A stretch of DNA of 64,000 nt from Helianthus annuus. Lineage: Eukaryota; Streptophyta; Magnoliopsida; Asterales; Asteraceae. Shown here piece after piece: positions 43,548 to 55,402 of this stretch (positions are counted from its first letter, which is position 1; each line of letters begins with the position of its first letter). Location: the NCBI RefSeq assembly GCF_002127325.2, contig NC_035437.2:165393145-165457144 (forward strand), in the 5' to 3' direction. The position numbers and the translations under genes are program-made. The notes under the pieces are model-generated. The model ran no database searches, was not told the DNA's origin, and worked only from the letters and a program-made list of their open reading frames with translations.

Positions 43548-44515
43548 AAGTTTTTACATAATTAACAATGACTAAAGAGTTTAATATGCAATAGGCCATG
43601 GCCCATGGCCATCCAAGATTTTTTTAGGTAGGTCAGCCCATTAAACAAGCTCTTTATGACTTTGGCCCATCGAACAAGAAAAAAAACTAGCAAGTATGAT
43701 GTTATGATATTTGAACGACTTAAGGCAACTTGATTAACTAAAGTCACAGGCAACAAAGGCAGTCTGAAGTGCATTCTTTTAGTTATTTAATTTAAAGTTT
43801 AATTATGTCAATCCTGAATTTGCGATTTTTACCCATTTCAAGGGCAAACCAGCCCAAAAGAAGCTGATACTTATTCCCTAACATAAGGGCAATACGACCC
43901 ACATTATGGTGAACGGTTGGATACATAACGTTGAAGATAAAACCCAAGCACTTATTAAGCAAACACAGCCTACGGATCTCTCAGGGTCCGTTCACACTTC
44001 TTTTTTCTTTTTTTTTCTTTTTTAGCGGAAAATCCTGACTTGACTTCCTTGACCTCCTAGAAAATTAGACATTACTCTCATAGCCAACACAGATTTTAGT
44101 GGACTTTTATCAACTACATAGAAGATTTCTTAAATATCTTGATTTGAGATGGTAATCCAGTATGTTTTTTAGGTGTTTATTCTATATAGCCCCCACTAAA
44201 CCAAGAGCTTTAGGTCACGAAACAAAAAGGCCTCCAATCTTTTAATAAATATATCAAGTTTAAATAATTATTAAAAAATTAATAAATTTACTAATGCATA
44301 TAAAAGTGTTAGTTCCAAATTCTAGCAAAAAAAATGTATTTTGGAATTTTAAATTTACATCTCTTATATGTTCCGGTGGAGCTGGAGTATAATCTTTAGA
44401 CACTAAAAAACAATTAAAATTACCTACTTATAAAAGAAAATGTAATGAATACTACCTTACAAATCTTCTTCATTGGTAACACTCTCATCAATACACTAAA
44501 TTATAATAATAAAGT

Positions 44516-45052
44516 TTAGGATTAATTTCATATATACTCTTACAAATTTAAAAATCTTTTATATACCCAGTAAAAATTAAAAATATCATATATGCCCTTA
44601 CGAAATAGTCAAAATATCAAATATACCCAATTTATTAAAACAATCTAATAATAATCATTTTACCCTTATTTCTTTGAATTCAAGTTTTCATAAATGCTCA
44701 TCTTGTAACTTCATATCTTTATATAACACATTTTAAGTTTAAATTTATTTTTACCCATTTTTATATTTTTTTCATAAACAATATTCTTCATATATAATAT
44801 TTAAGCTAAATAAATTAAGCAAGAAATGAGTAGATATAATATTTGAAGTTAAAGGTCATATATGAGATCTCAAAGTTTAAGAAAATAAGGGTAAAATTTT
44901 CATTTATTAAATTGTTTATAATGAATTAGGTATATATATATGATATTTCAACTACTTTGTAAAAAGTATATATGACAGTTTTCAAGTTTACAGGGATATA
45001 TATGATATTTTGCAAGATTATAGGGGTATTTATGAATTTTCCTCTAAATCTT
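44516..45052. mobile_element. Long-TIR non-autonomous element
   Basis: Outer arms are inverted: TCATATATACTCTTACAAA and TATATACCC at left match, inverted, ATAGGGGTATTTATGA and GGGATATATATGATAT at right. Flanks TAAAGTTTA and TAAATCTTA could be a decayed 9-bp duplication. Absent from the second copy of the local duplication. Confidence 0.6.
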
Positions 45053-46206
45053 AATTCATTTACAAATGCATATTTTGTTTATAGGATCATGTTAACTATT
45101 CATGTAATGGCTTCTTTCATAAAACTTTTCATTTTAGTTACTTAGGATCCATACACAGTGTCAATTTTTTAATAATGTGGTATTTTGTTAATTGTAATAG
45201 ATTTGTTTTAATGATTAATTGCACTTTATTTCAAGCTGCCAACAATATAAAATTTGGGTTTATCACTGTTTATGAATAAAAATATAATTGTTACTCTTTT
45301 TTTAATGGCTAAATTTACACACCATAGGGATTGAACTCATAACCTCCTACTACCCCGAACCTTAAATAACTCACCAACATCACTCGACTATTCCTATGTG
45401 GATGATTGTTCCTCTTTTGATATGGAAAAGACCTCAAAATGAATTTCATTTCAGTCCCCAAAACAAATAGTAGACGTGGTTGATAATATAAAGGTGTGTG
45501 TATATATATATATAGAGAGAGATTAAATTTTTGATCAAACAAAACTATAGAAGCTGAACACACCTATAAAACAACTTGTGAACTATGATTCTCCTCTTTT
45601 TTTATTAACACACCAATCTTGTTAACATATAAAAGACGATAATTTAAAAAATGAAATATATTTATAAAGAGATGGCTGAAAATGACCTAAAGAGTTTGAT
45701 AGGCCATGGCCTCAAATCAAGAAAAAACTAGTTATAAGACTTTGGCCCATTGTGATGGAAGATGCACATTGAAGATTACTTGTAACAAAAGCAACTACAT
45801 GAACCACACTCTGGACCAAATCTGAGAATATGAAGCACATTCATTGGGATCAACTGGAATGGCATGCACTTTAAGACCAAATTGCAAGTGTAAGATATTT
45901 TTTAATCATTTTAACCAATATTAGTATTTAACAAGATAGATTAAGTTAGTCTATCCGTTTTTCTTAATCATAAAACACTCTAGTTAACATAGAATATCAT
46001 ATAAATAAAAGTAGGCTAAGTTATTATAAAACAAAAAAAAGAAAAAAAGCAAACTTGAAATTCGATTTTGTTTGGGGAATTATTGATGATAAAAAAGAAA
46101 ATGAAAAGATGATAGTTTTGACATAATTAAAAATGCTAAAGTGTAGGCCATGGCCCATGGCCATCCAAGAACGTAGGTTAGTCCATTAAACAAGCTCGTA
46201 TGATTT

Positions 46207-46839
46207 AGAAATGAATAAAACGGTTTATTTTTTTCCTTGAACCCAAGCCGGTTTGGAACCGGCTTTGGTTTTGCCTCGGTTTGGTCGGTTTGAAACACTG
46301 GTTTCGGTTCAGTTCAGTTTAGGTTTCAGTTTGTAAATTGGTTCTTGCACGCGCTTTTTTAACCGTTTTGACAACAAAAAGGTTAAGAAACATAAAATAC
46401 GAATTTTATTGTTTTCATAGTTTTCAAAACATTTTAGGATAAATATAACAAGTTTTTTCTAATTTTTTAAAAATAGCTCAATAAAATAACATTTGCATTA
46501 AAGAAATGGACCAGTTTTTCTGATATGGTCCAAAATGGCCACACATGCATGCGTGGGGCACAACAACAACATAGAACGGAATGCATGCAAATTTGGACCA
46601 TATCAATTTGCTTGCATTCCGTTCCATGTTGTTGTCCACGCATGCATGTGTGGCCATTTTGTACCATATCAATTTCTTGCTGTTTTTTTTTTCCTAGAAC
46701 GGTTTGGTTTTTTGGCATGGAGAACGGGAACCGGTGCCAAACTGCTGGTTTGGTTTCTAGACCAGTTTGTATGGAACCGGTTTCAGTTTCGGGTCAGGTT
46801 GGCGAAACCAGTTCGATTAACCATATGTTGTTCATCTCT
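46207..46839. mobile_element. Insertion containing a strong hairpin
   Basis: Ends TAGAAATGAATAA and inverted TAGAGATGAACAA are weak TIRs; interior has CGGTTTGG/CCGGTTT repeats and the palindrome listed next. Absent from the other copy of the duplication, so it inserted after duplication. Confidence 0.5.
46521..46670. repeat. Long inverted repeat: about 65-bp arms, 18-base loop
   Basis: Arm 46521-46590 pairs with 46609-46670: GGCCACACATGCATGCGTGG with its complement, CAACAACA with TGTTGTTG, AACGGAATGCA with TGCATTCCGTT. One 5-base bulge and a few mismatches. Transcription would give a hairpin RNA of small-RNA precursor size. Confidence 0.7.
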
Positions 46840-47772
46840 ACTTTGGCTCATCAAATCAAGAAAAGTTATTATTTATGATATTATAAACGATTAAAGGCAA
46901 CTTGATTAACTGAAGTCACAGGCAACAAAGCCAGTGTGAGATTACAGTCTTTTTATCTTATCTAGTTTAAAGTTTAATTATGTCAATTCTGAAATTGCCA
47001 TGTTTTACACATTCCAAGGGCAAACAAGCCCAAAGAAGCCGATACTTAACAAGAGCTTTAGGTCCCAAAACTGAAAAGCCTTTCGGATTCTTTAAAAAAT
47101 ATATCTACTTTAAATAGTTATTAAAAAAAATAATACTGTTATTATTGCATATAGAAGTGTTAGTTCCAAATTCTAACAAAAATATGTTTTTGGAATTTCA
47201 ACTTTCGTGTACTATACCTTAAAAAGAATTAAAACTACATACTTACAAATGAAAATGTAATGAATAAAACCTCATCACAAATCTGCTTCATTGATAACAC
47301 TCTTATCAATAGACTAAATAATATTTAATAAAACCTAACTAATTTACAAATGCATATATTGTTTACAGGATTATGATAACTATTCATGGCTGCTTTCGTA
47401 CTTTTCTTTTTAGTTACTTGGGGTCCAGAGTGTCATTTTTTTGATAATGTATTTATTTTGTTAGTTGTAATAGATTTATTATAAGGAGTTAATTGCATTT
47501 ATTTTAAGTTGCCGACAATAAATAATTTGGGTTTATGTTTGTTTCCTATAAATAATAGAGAAAGGTGTAAAAATGCAGAAAAATGTCAGTTAATCTTGAG
47601 AGCAAAATAAAAGAAAATTACAATCTACACTATTCATTTAGCTAAGGTTTTAGAATGAACAAGAGAGATTAAATTTTTGATCAAACAAAACTATAGAAAT
47701 TGAACACACCTATAAAAGAACTTGTGGTGAACTATGATTCTCCTTTTCTTTTTTCCAAATTTTGAGAATCTT

Positions 47773-48045
47773 TCATCTTGTATTATGAATAGGGTCCGAT
47801 CCTCTTCGAATTCGCCTTTTGTTTGATTGACTTGGATCAAACATCATTGCGGGTGTTGGTGCAATATTCACAAATTGCTCAACTTTTAGAACGCGCGAAT
47901 TTCTTGAAAACAATCTTTCTTCTCCCCATCTTAAAGCAAGATCAATGCTTGTACGTGCGGAAACCGTATTGGAATGTGTAGATAGTAACATGATACAAAC
48001 AAAGATCATCATCATCATCATCACTTTGTAACTAGCAATCCCCAT
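47773..48045 (-). CDS. CLE45: CLE45-like peptide hormone precursor, 90 aa, single exon
   Basis: The C-terminus carries the CLE dodecapeptide RRIRRGSDPIHN (residues 77-88) followed by TR, one change from the RRVRRGSDPIHN remembered for Arabidopsis CLE45. Start at 48045 (MGIASYKVMMMMM) because it opens a hydrophobic secretory signal (to about SARTS, residue 30); the in-frame extension to 48186 would bury the signal. The middle is variable, as in the family. CLE45 peptides are processed, secreted and sensed by BAM-type receptor kinases to restrain protophloem differentiation in roots; that role is family knowledge. Single exon as usual. A long (GA)n tract lies about 170 bases upstream. A repeated block begins just beyond the stop codon. 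Confidence 0.9.
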   Translation of the reverse strand: MGIASYKVMMMMMIFVCIMLLSTHSNTVSARTSIDLALRWGEERLFSRNSRVLKVEQFVNIAPTPAMMFDPSQSNKRRIRRGSDPIHNTR

Positions 48046-48212
48046 GGTTGGAGAGTGATATTGGTGATGATGGTATGTTTGTTTTATGGATTGTGACTTA
48101 TACATGTAAGGCAGGTTATGGTCTTTTATGAGATTTGGATGAAAATAAAGGTTGAAAAAGCCAACAAGTAGATTCATTTCAATCATAAGGTTTGATGTGC
48201 CATAGAAGCCAC

Positions 48213-48214
<2 letters not shown>

Positions 48215-48255
<41 letters not shown>
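48215..48255. repeat. (GA)n microsatellite
   Basis: About 20 GA units upstream of the CLE-like gene, in its probable promoter or 5' UTR. Confidence 0.95.
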
Positions 48256-48257
<2 letters not shown>

Positions 48258-48948
48258 TTCTTTAGAAGACAGTGACAGGTTTGAATGAAAAGAAAGTTGG
48301 AACAGCACTCTTGGAATGTTTATAGAATTTGTTCCTTATTTGTCCTACTTCTTCAACTTCCTTGCAAAGGAAGTACATAAATGTTTTACCGTTGGATATT
48401 GGATCATCATCATCATACTCAGTATATCCCATCAATAGCAAAGCTAAGGTAGGGTCTGAGGAGGGTATATGTACTATTTGCAACATTTTATAATCATTTA
48501 TGATAGATTAGGATGCGAAATATAATGTTTGGATGTCGTTTTTGTTATTGTAACGAGTTAGTATAATATATTTGCCTAACATATTCAGTTTTGTCACAAC
48601 TCTGATAATTAGTTTCAAAACGCAAATCCTAAATAGCTTCATAGAATCAAAATTTAAATCCTTAAAGCAAGCTGAGATTACAACAAGTGCAAGAAAGCCA
48701 GATAAAGGAAAAGCTGAGGGAATAGAAATATCTATATTAAAATAATAGTAATAAAACTTAGAACTCACCAAAGTGCTTGCTTTATGCTCTCTCTTGAACT
48801 CAACTTTAGAATTCCAAGCTCTTATATCCATGCAATATATAAGCCAGTCTTGATTTCTTGTACTTGATTTTGCTTTATGCTTTTCTTTGCTTCCGTATAA
48901 CCATCTATTTTACTGTTTTTACACTATTCCCTTTTTTGGTTCTCCTCT
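48256..48948. other. Upstream region of the CLE-like gene, no gene
   Basis: ORFs at 48262-48486 and 48508-48831 (minus) lack recognisable domains and contain microsatellite-like ATC repeats; I do not call them genes. The region may hold CLE regulatory sequence. Confidence 0.45.
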
Positions 48949-49655
48949 AGCGAACGGTTTGTGGGCCGTTCTACGGGAAGTTCGTTTACGTTCGTCCATT
49001 TAATTTAATAGATAAACAAACATGAACAAGAAATTTCCGTCGACTAGTTAAGTGAACGGACACGAATAGGGTCTAGTTCGTCAAATTGTGTTCGCAAACG
49101 TTCGGTAATGTATTCATAAACGTTTATTCATTTATGTTATTTATCAGAGATTTATTTGCATTTATTTATTTTATCTAAACCTTTTATATTATTTAATTTT
49201 TATTTATTATATTACCATGACAAATGGAGTAGGAAACCTCATTCTCACCTTGTTTATGCATCATTCCACTTTCCTTCTTATGATTTTACATCGACGAATA
49301 CTATCAACCTCCGTTCCACGATTAGGGCTTTATGTTCCAGCACTGCTCCCTCGACTATCCACCTCTAGCCTCCACGAATTTCATTCGTGTTCGTTTGTGT
49401 TTATAAACCATTCATGAACACATTTATTTCCTTAGTGAACGAACACGAACAGAAAATCTCGTTCAGTAAATTTTCATTCCGCCGATTTTATTTGTGTTCG
49501 TTTGTGTTTGTAAAACATTTATGAACACGTTTATTTCCTTAGTGAACGAACATGAACAGAAATTTGGTTCGGTAAGTTTTCATAAACCGTACACATTATT
49601 TCCTTAGCAAATGAACACAAACAATCGTTACATTCGTTTGCAACCCTATTCCCAT
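48949..49655. repeat. GTTCGTT-rich non-autonomous element
   Basis: Starts at CGAACGGTTTGTGG, ends TTTGCAACCCTATT. Two adjacent units of about 110 bp near 49385-49600 repeat GTGTTCGTTTGTGTTT, TTATTTCCTTAGTGAACGAA and GAACAGAAA. The small ORFs here are repeat translations. Confidence 0.6.
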
Positions 49656-49858
49656 TTATATCTTATTGTGTGAATTTTATTCAATTGGTACAACATTAAA
49701 TTTTATATATATAAGTATATTCAAACTTAATACAAGAAAAGAACTCAATGGTAGAAAGCCTTTAAGACACAATGGCACCCTGAACACACAACGCAAATTT
49801 CATGTTGATCAATATAATTTCAAGAACAGAAATATAAAAGTTATGCTTTGTGTACATA

Positions 49859-52800
49859 TTAATGAAGTGGGTCATGGACTGCGATTACTGGTGGTGTGAC
49901 TGCAGGTGATGGGGCCACGACGGTTCCTGGTGCAATTGTGACCTGCAAGCCTCTATGTTGGCCTGCCTGGATCATGAATGCAACGTCTGCCGCCGCCAAT
50001 GTTTCAACCTCCTGATTATTCATAAAAACGGTATAACGAAAACAGGCTATTTACTAAATCCTGAAGAAGATCGAATCAGGCAGTAGGCACTGGTACATAA
50101 AGTTCAGGGGGTAGTTTTACATTTAAGACATAAGTATTTTATTTATTTATTTATTTTTTTTGCCTCGCATATGTGATGCGTGCATTGCACATCACGCATC
50201 GGTTTTTAGGACCAAAACGCATTGGAGCGCATCGCGCTTTTTAAAACCAAGGATGGTGGCATTTAAGGTCAAACATTCCTTATGACCCAACATATATCCA
50301 GTCCACTGCCGATGTGGGTTTGCCTCACCATTACAGTTCGGGTCAAAAGCGGGTCAATTCATAACGGGCTGACACACCAACACGTTTAAAATGCCTTCTT
50401 TTAAAGAAAAACGTTATAGATAATTAAGATATTATTTTTTATTACAAAAAGAAACTATATTATTTAGATGATATCAACTAAGGTGTCGAGCCGGGGGTCT
50501 CATTTGGAGCAGTCTCTCTATTCTTCCGAGATAGAGGTGACTAATGTGCTTGATATATATTAATAGGGGTGTAAATGAACCAAGCCTTCCACTACTCGAG
50601 CTCGGCCCGTCATGTTTTTCCGAAGCTCGAGCTCAGCTCGGTTCGAGCTTACTCTTTTGAGATCGAGCTCGGCTGGCGAGTAAAACCTAGCTCGAGGTAA
50701 TTTGAAGACAATCTCAAATGAACTAAAAGCTCGTCTCGAGCTCGCTTCGATATAGCTTAAACGAACAACAGCTTTCGAGCTCCGCTCGCCAATGTTATGA
50801 TCGTTATATTATATATATAAATAATTTAAAATTATGTTTGGGATTGTTTAGGCTCGCGAGCCTATAAGATCTTTGTATGTAAAGCTCGAGCTCGGGCTCG
50901 ATAACTACACGAGTCATATTTCCGGCTTGAGCCCAGGCTCGGGCTCCTTAAGGCTCGGCTAGTTCGAGCTTTTTACCGATCCGATCCTGAGTAGCTTTCG
51001 AGCCGCTGCGCATCGTTTACACCCCTATACGTTAACTAATGTGCTTGATATGTAATATTAGAGGTGGTAAAATGGGTGTGGGTCAGGTAATGGGCTCACG
51101 CCAAAGGGGTTACTATTGAGTTTGAACTTAGAAAACATGTCAAGTGGAATGAGCCACCAACACCATGAATCATGTTTTTTAATATATATACACACACACA
51201 AACACTATTGAAAATGAAGACAAAAACTATATTCTTTATGATGATGATGTAACTTTATTAAGTAAAACCATTAAGTCAAATTTTGAACACACTTTCGACA
51301 ACTTAAGACCCCTTTGACTTGTTTCCTAAATTGTTTTCGAGTTTAACTGTTCCACTCGTTATCAATAAAATGCAACCCAAAATGACCCTTTTAACATACA
51401 AATCAACCTCTGAGAAAAATAGAAAACAAGGATTGTATTAATTAACAAAGAGTCAAAAGATCATCGTGTTTTACCTGTGCTTGCCTTCGACGTTGCAATA
51501 TACTGATTGCCCAAATCATTATGTAGCAAGGAAGGAGAAAACCAGCTGCCCGAAGCAGGAAAATCTGTCAGTAATATACAACTTATCAAAATTTGCAATA
51601 ATAATCTACCTCAAATATGTTTTTATCAGGAATATAAATATGCATGCAATTAATTTCACGTACAGCAAAAAATACGGAAGGATCATCATCGTCACTATCA
51701 CCATCTCCAATAGTCAGAGCATGCCTCAATAACAGAAGAGCCATCAACTGACCAAAACAATTGCAAAACAGTTGAGAATAATAATTATTCGAATCCAGGG
51801 GATTTTCTGCCATTTTCCAAACTAAAAACTAGGGATGTGATTGGTATAGTACACATCCCTGTACCGGAACCGTAAATACTGATACCGAATTAAAAAAAAT
51901 AAAAAAATTGGGTACCGATTACCATACCGAATATATTGGTACGGTACATGTACGGGTATTTTGGTACCGATGTACCATACCCGCTTTTGAGTTTGGTACC
52001 ACTTTTTTTAGCACTCGTACCGGTACCAAATAGGTAAAATGGTTATGAGTACAAATGTGATACGGGTACCAAATAGGTAAAATCGATACGAGTATCATAA
52101 ATACCATAACATGAAGGAAAAAAAACTCTTAAAGTTCTATATAAAGTTTGGTACCAGTACCATTTTTACCCGTTCCCGTACTGATACCGAAAGTACCAGA
52201 TACCAAAATCAATAAAACAGGGTACTGATACATGTACCGAATACCTAAAATCGGTACAGGTACGGGTTTTGGGAAAAGAATTTCATCCTACTACTAAAAC
52301 TCAATTCTCATTTTCTATATTTATTAGAGGGATAATGCGGGCTTACTATGATGGCAACTGAACGGCAAAGGGAAGCACCACTAGCACCGTTGTCTTCATA
52401 TTCATCATAGTCCGACTCGATAAAACGTTGTTCAGCAGCTGCCAAAGCCAAGACTCGAGGATCATTCAGATCTAAAGGAGTACCAGAAAGTGTCCAGTTT
52501 CCACTGCAACGAAAAACAATTTATTTACGTCAGTTCAAACTGATACCATCAAATTATTTGTAATGATATTAATAGGAAAACATGCCTGATGTTAATGATG
52601 GTGTCATCAGGTTGAGGTGGGGGAGCAGTGTAGCCAGGTTTGTAAGGCTGTGTAACGAAGATTTTTCCAAGAAGTCAGCCATTTATATAACGTATTACGT
52701 TAACAATATCGTCGGGAATACATTTAAACCAATATTTATACAAAAGTTAAGTGCATGTTGTAGATGTTATGCGAGCCACTCAGCAAAACACAATAAAGGG

Positions 52801-54373
52801 TTCAATCTTGGTTTTATAAAAGCGTGAAGCAAGAGCTTCATGTACGTGAGACATTTGGTATTCAGAAATTCTTATATATTAATTTTGAAAACATTTTCTA
52901 CTTTATTAATCCTTAAAACACAAAAAAAAAGATGATAAATAATATTAGACAAAGTATTATAGTATAGGATTAGGGACTAGATGTGTAATATGGTGTTCTA
53001 TATAAACACCCACCATATGTAACCCTAATTATACAATTACAATCAAATACAATTCTGATTACAAAGTTTAACTAATAAAGATAATTATAATTTAATTCTA
53101 GATTTTCTTACATCTGTATACAACCAAACAAAGCTCTATGTACAACTAAAAAACCACAAGACACGAAATAAACAGTTCAAAGACCATAATTCAACGGAGC
53201 ACCGCCTCCGACCCACTTTAGGGTATCACATCGCTTCAGGTAGTGTGAAGCCTTACTGCCAACGCTTCTGACCCTTGCCTCAAGCACATGGCTTTAAAAC
53301 GCGTGAGGCGCTCTCCAAAGCTTTATAGGTCTCAAATGCCGAGGCGCGAGAAAAGAGCCTCACGTAAGCGAGGCGTTGCTCTATGTACAACTTTAGTTGC
53401 ATCTCTTTTACTTATCATCCTTTTTATCAAGTAAACCATTCATAATTTCTACAGTCCTTGGGTTGTTTTTACAAACGAGCCTCCTAACTACTCTAATTTT
53501 GACCAACTTTGACAAAAAAATTGACCCAGATGTGCATGAGGCGTTCTCTAGATCGCCACGATTGTCATGGGCACTTTTTAAAACCAAGATGACTAACTCA
53601 CTTTTTTAGACTGTTTTCAACTTCTAAAATACCCTTCAAATTTCAATACCAATAATATTTCAAACGAGGAGAATGGGAACATAGTAATGCATAGCTTAGT
53701 GTAAGTACAAACAAATAAACATGAGAAAAGTACAGGATATCTGATATTAAATTCAAAAGACGGATGACGCAAACAATATATTTGTGGTCGAAATGCAAAT
53801 AACCACAACGAATTGTTATATCTTATTCACAGCAGTTTGTCACAGGAGAATAGAGAAACAGGCAGCAAAACAAGATTAAAATACAAATTCAGGTACCTGA
53901 TGACAGATTTCACAAATTATATCTCTTTTCTCATCGCACCATCGCTGAACACATTTCCTATGTGCAAACTGCAATATAAAAAGTACTTTCGTATCAGCAT
54001 GCTTTACTCATATAACAAACCGTCCACAATAAAAACAAGTATTCAGATTTAACATAAACCATGAACATAAGCATAAATATCAGTAAACCACCACCACCAG
54101 CCTTTAAATAACAAAAAAAACTACCTTAAGACTGCCACTGCAAGCACAAGGAACTTCAAGGTTCTTTACACTATCTTCTTCCTGGCATATCCGGCATTCG
54201 ATCGACTGAATCAACGGTTCTTCCTCACTAGACACATTACATTCTTCAACCACCTTACTATCAGTAGTCAAACCACCAGTTTGACTACAACAACCCTTTG
54301 TAACAAACCCTGAATTCCTCCCTTCCAGTGGCACCACAGGCCGGTCACCACGTAAAATTCGCTCGTCTTCCAT
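49859..54373 (-). CDS. RING-CH (MARCH-type) E3 ubiquitin ligase, membrane protein, 288 aa, eight-exon transcript
   Basis: Coding exons: 54373-54125, 53968-53897, 52647-52586, 52503-52347, 51747-51664, 51564-51475, 50011-49859; 867 nt, no stop. A non-coding exon (about 54757-54712) precedes them and splices directly to the ATG. RINGv (C4HC3) domain: ECRICQEE (from residue 59), VPCACSGSLK, FAHRKCVQRWC, CEICHQ. Then PYKPGYTAPPP and an acidic loop, two membrane segments (LMALLLLRHAL; FLLRAAGFLLPCYIMIWAIS) and a Gln/Pro/Val tail. It matches plant RING/FYVE/PHD-type RING-CH proteins such as PIT1, which ubiquitinate membrane cargo (family knowledge). Borders are GT-AG except the intron after 52586, which begins GC. 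Two introns hold MITEs. Confidence 0.92.
50012..51474 (-). other. Last intron of the E3 ligase gene (1463 bp)
   Basis: Begins GTAAAACAC (minus) and ends ATAATCAG. Contains the hAT-type MITE listed next and some AT-rich sequence; no gene. Confidence 0.8.
50564..51027. mobile_element. hAT-type MITE in the last intron
   Basis: Ends TAGGGGTGTAAATGAAC and inverted TAGGGGTGTAAACGATG; interior rich in CTCGAGCTCGG. Flanks TATATTAA and TACGTTAA are a possible 8-bp duplication with two changes. Confidence 0.75.
51831..52291. mobile_element. GGTACCG-rich MITE in an intron of the E3 ligase gene
   Basis: Starts near TAGGGATGTGATTGG, ends near TTTCATCCTA, with many GGTACCGATACC-type inverted repeats. Flanks ACTAAAAACT and ACTAAAACT look like a duplicated target. 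Confidence 0.6.
52648..53896 (-). other. Second coding intron of the E3 ligase gene
   Basis: 1249 bp. About 53190-53400 is GC-richer with GAGGCGCGAG/GCCTCACG repeats, likely a small decayed transposon. No gene. Confidence 0.6.
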
Positions 54374-54711
54374 CTGCAAAATAACACCTTAATCAGCAAC
54401 AATTCAACAATTTCAAACCCCCAAATTTATCATTGTTCAAAGTTCAAACCCTAATAGTCAAATTAGAGCCACTACTAACACAATTGTCAATATGTATTCA
54501 TACAATTACGGTTACAACAACTAAATTTCGATAATCCATAAGTCAATTTCATAGTTTACAGAATTATTACATAGATTGATTCGAATTTATTTGATTTACA
54601 TGTATGGAGACTATGGATGAAAAATTAGAGAAATTAAACCGAAAACGGTAGCGAAATGGAGATCAAAACATGGAGATTGATGAGAAATATGATGAATTAA
54701 AATTGGATTAC

Positions 54712-54757
54712 CTTTTGAGAAGTGATCGAGTTTGAAATCAGTTGTTGAGATGTAGAT
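54712..54757 (-). other. 5' UTR exon of the E3 ligase gene
   Basis: Ends at donor CTCAAAAG|GTAATCC; the intron runs to TTTTGCAG immediately before the ATG. The 5' edge is estimated from the TATA box. Confidence 0.55.
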
Positions 54758-54785
54758 ATTGTTATCGGTGAAGGTGAACATATAT

Positions 54786-54793
54786 TATTTATA
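54786..54793 (-). promoter_or_regulatory. TATA box of the E3 ligase gene
   Basis: TATAAATA on the minus strand about 75 bases upstream of the 5' UTR donor site. Confidence 0.55.
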
Positions 54794-55402
54794 TCAACAA
54801 CATGAGAAATGGACGTTTGGATAATATATATGAAAAAGGAGGATCATTTTTGGAGTGTTTCGCACAATCTTTTGACGGCCGTTTAGTGCTTGTCTTAAAA
54901 AATTAGAAGTCGGTATAACTTTTTTCTTTTTAACGGAAAAATAAATCACCGGATAATATACTGCGATGTTTTCAATCGAGCAAATGCATCATCTCCTTCA
55001 TAGTGTTCAGAGTTGGATGCATATCTGAGCCACCAGTTTCGAGGAAAACCCGCCAAAGAAGAGAGCCATTGCGGTAAAACCCGGTTTGGCTTGGTTTTGA
55101 ACTGGCGACCTTAGCTGTGCGACACCCTTAAGACCAGTCTCCCTCCGTCAAAGGAGGGCGTCATTCTCCCCTCCGCCATCACAATAGCGAGGTGGGGGCC
55201 ATCTTGAGTGAGCTAATCAAATTATTATTATTATTATTAAAAAAAGGGATGGTTAAACCACATGATCAATGTTAAAGAGGGACATCATTGTTGTGCTGAA
55301 ACCTACGTGGAGTCTACATGGTGCAATACAACCTCTAAAGGCTTTATTTCACACCATCCAACCTAAAAATCACTTTACACCATAGTGCGTCGGGTTGCAC
55401 AT
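54794..55402. other. Upstream intergenic region, no gene
   Basis: Contains a short GC-richer block (55060-55200, GGTTTTGAACTGGCGACC, CCCTCCGTCAAAGGAGGG) ending in (TTA)n and A-run, which could be a SINE or tail of another insertion; not resolved. Confidence 0.4.

Larger units (their letters stand above)
42213..45690. repeat. First copy of a local tandem duplication (non-coding)
   Basis: Two sub-blocks, each opening with TAGGCCATGGCC (about 42213 and 43591), recur in the same order at 45702 and 46145. Shared markers include GATGCACATTGAA, TCTGAGAATATGAAGCA, TTTAAGACCAAATTGCAAG, GATTTTGTTTGGGGAATTAT, then AAGGCAACTTGATTAACT, GTCACAGGCAACAAA and GTTAGTTCCAAATTCTA. It ends with GATTAAATTTTTGATCAAAC and ACTATGATTCTCCT (45520-45595), which in the second copy lie just downstream of the CLE gene. 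Two MITEs enlarge this copy. No genes. Confidence 0.75.
45691..47770. repeat. Second copy of the local tandem duplication (non-coding)
   Basis: Same order of blocks as 42213-45690 without the two MITEs of that copy, but with its own insertion at about 46207-46839. Runs to within a few bases of the CLE-like stop codon. No genes; the two 117-119-codon ORFs at 46525-46894 are translations of a palindrome. Confidence 0.75.

Noticed and set aside
46525..46894. Two 117-119-codon ORFs
   Set aside because: Both read through the long hairpin and CGGTTTGG repeats; the minus-strand ORFs mirror them because the sequence is palindromic.
48262..48486. 74-codon minus-strand ORF upstream of the CLE gene
   Set aside because: No signal peptide or domain and includes a GAT microsatellite; not supported as a gene.
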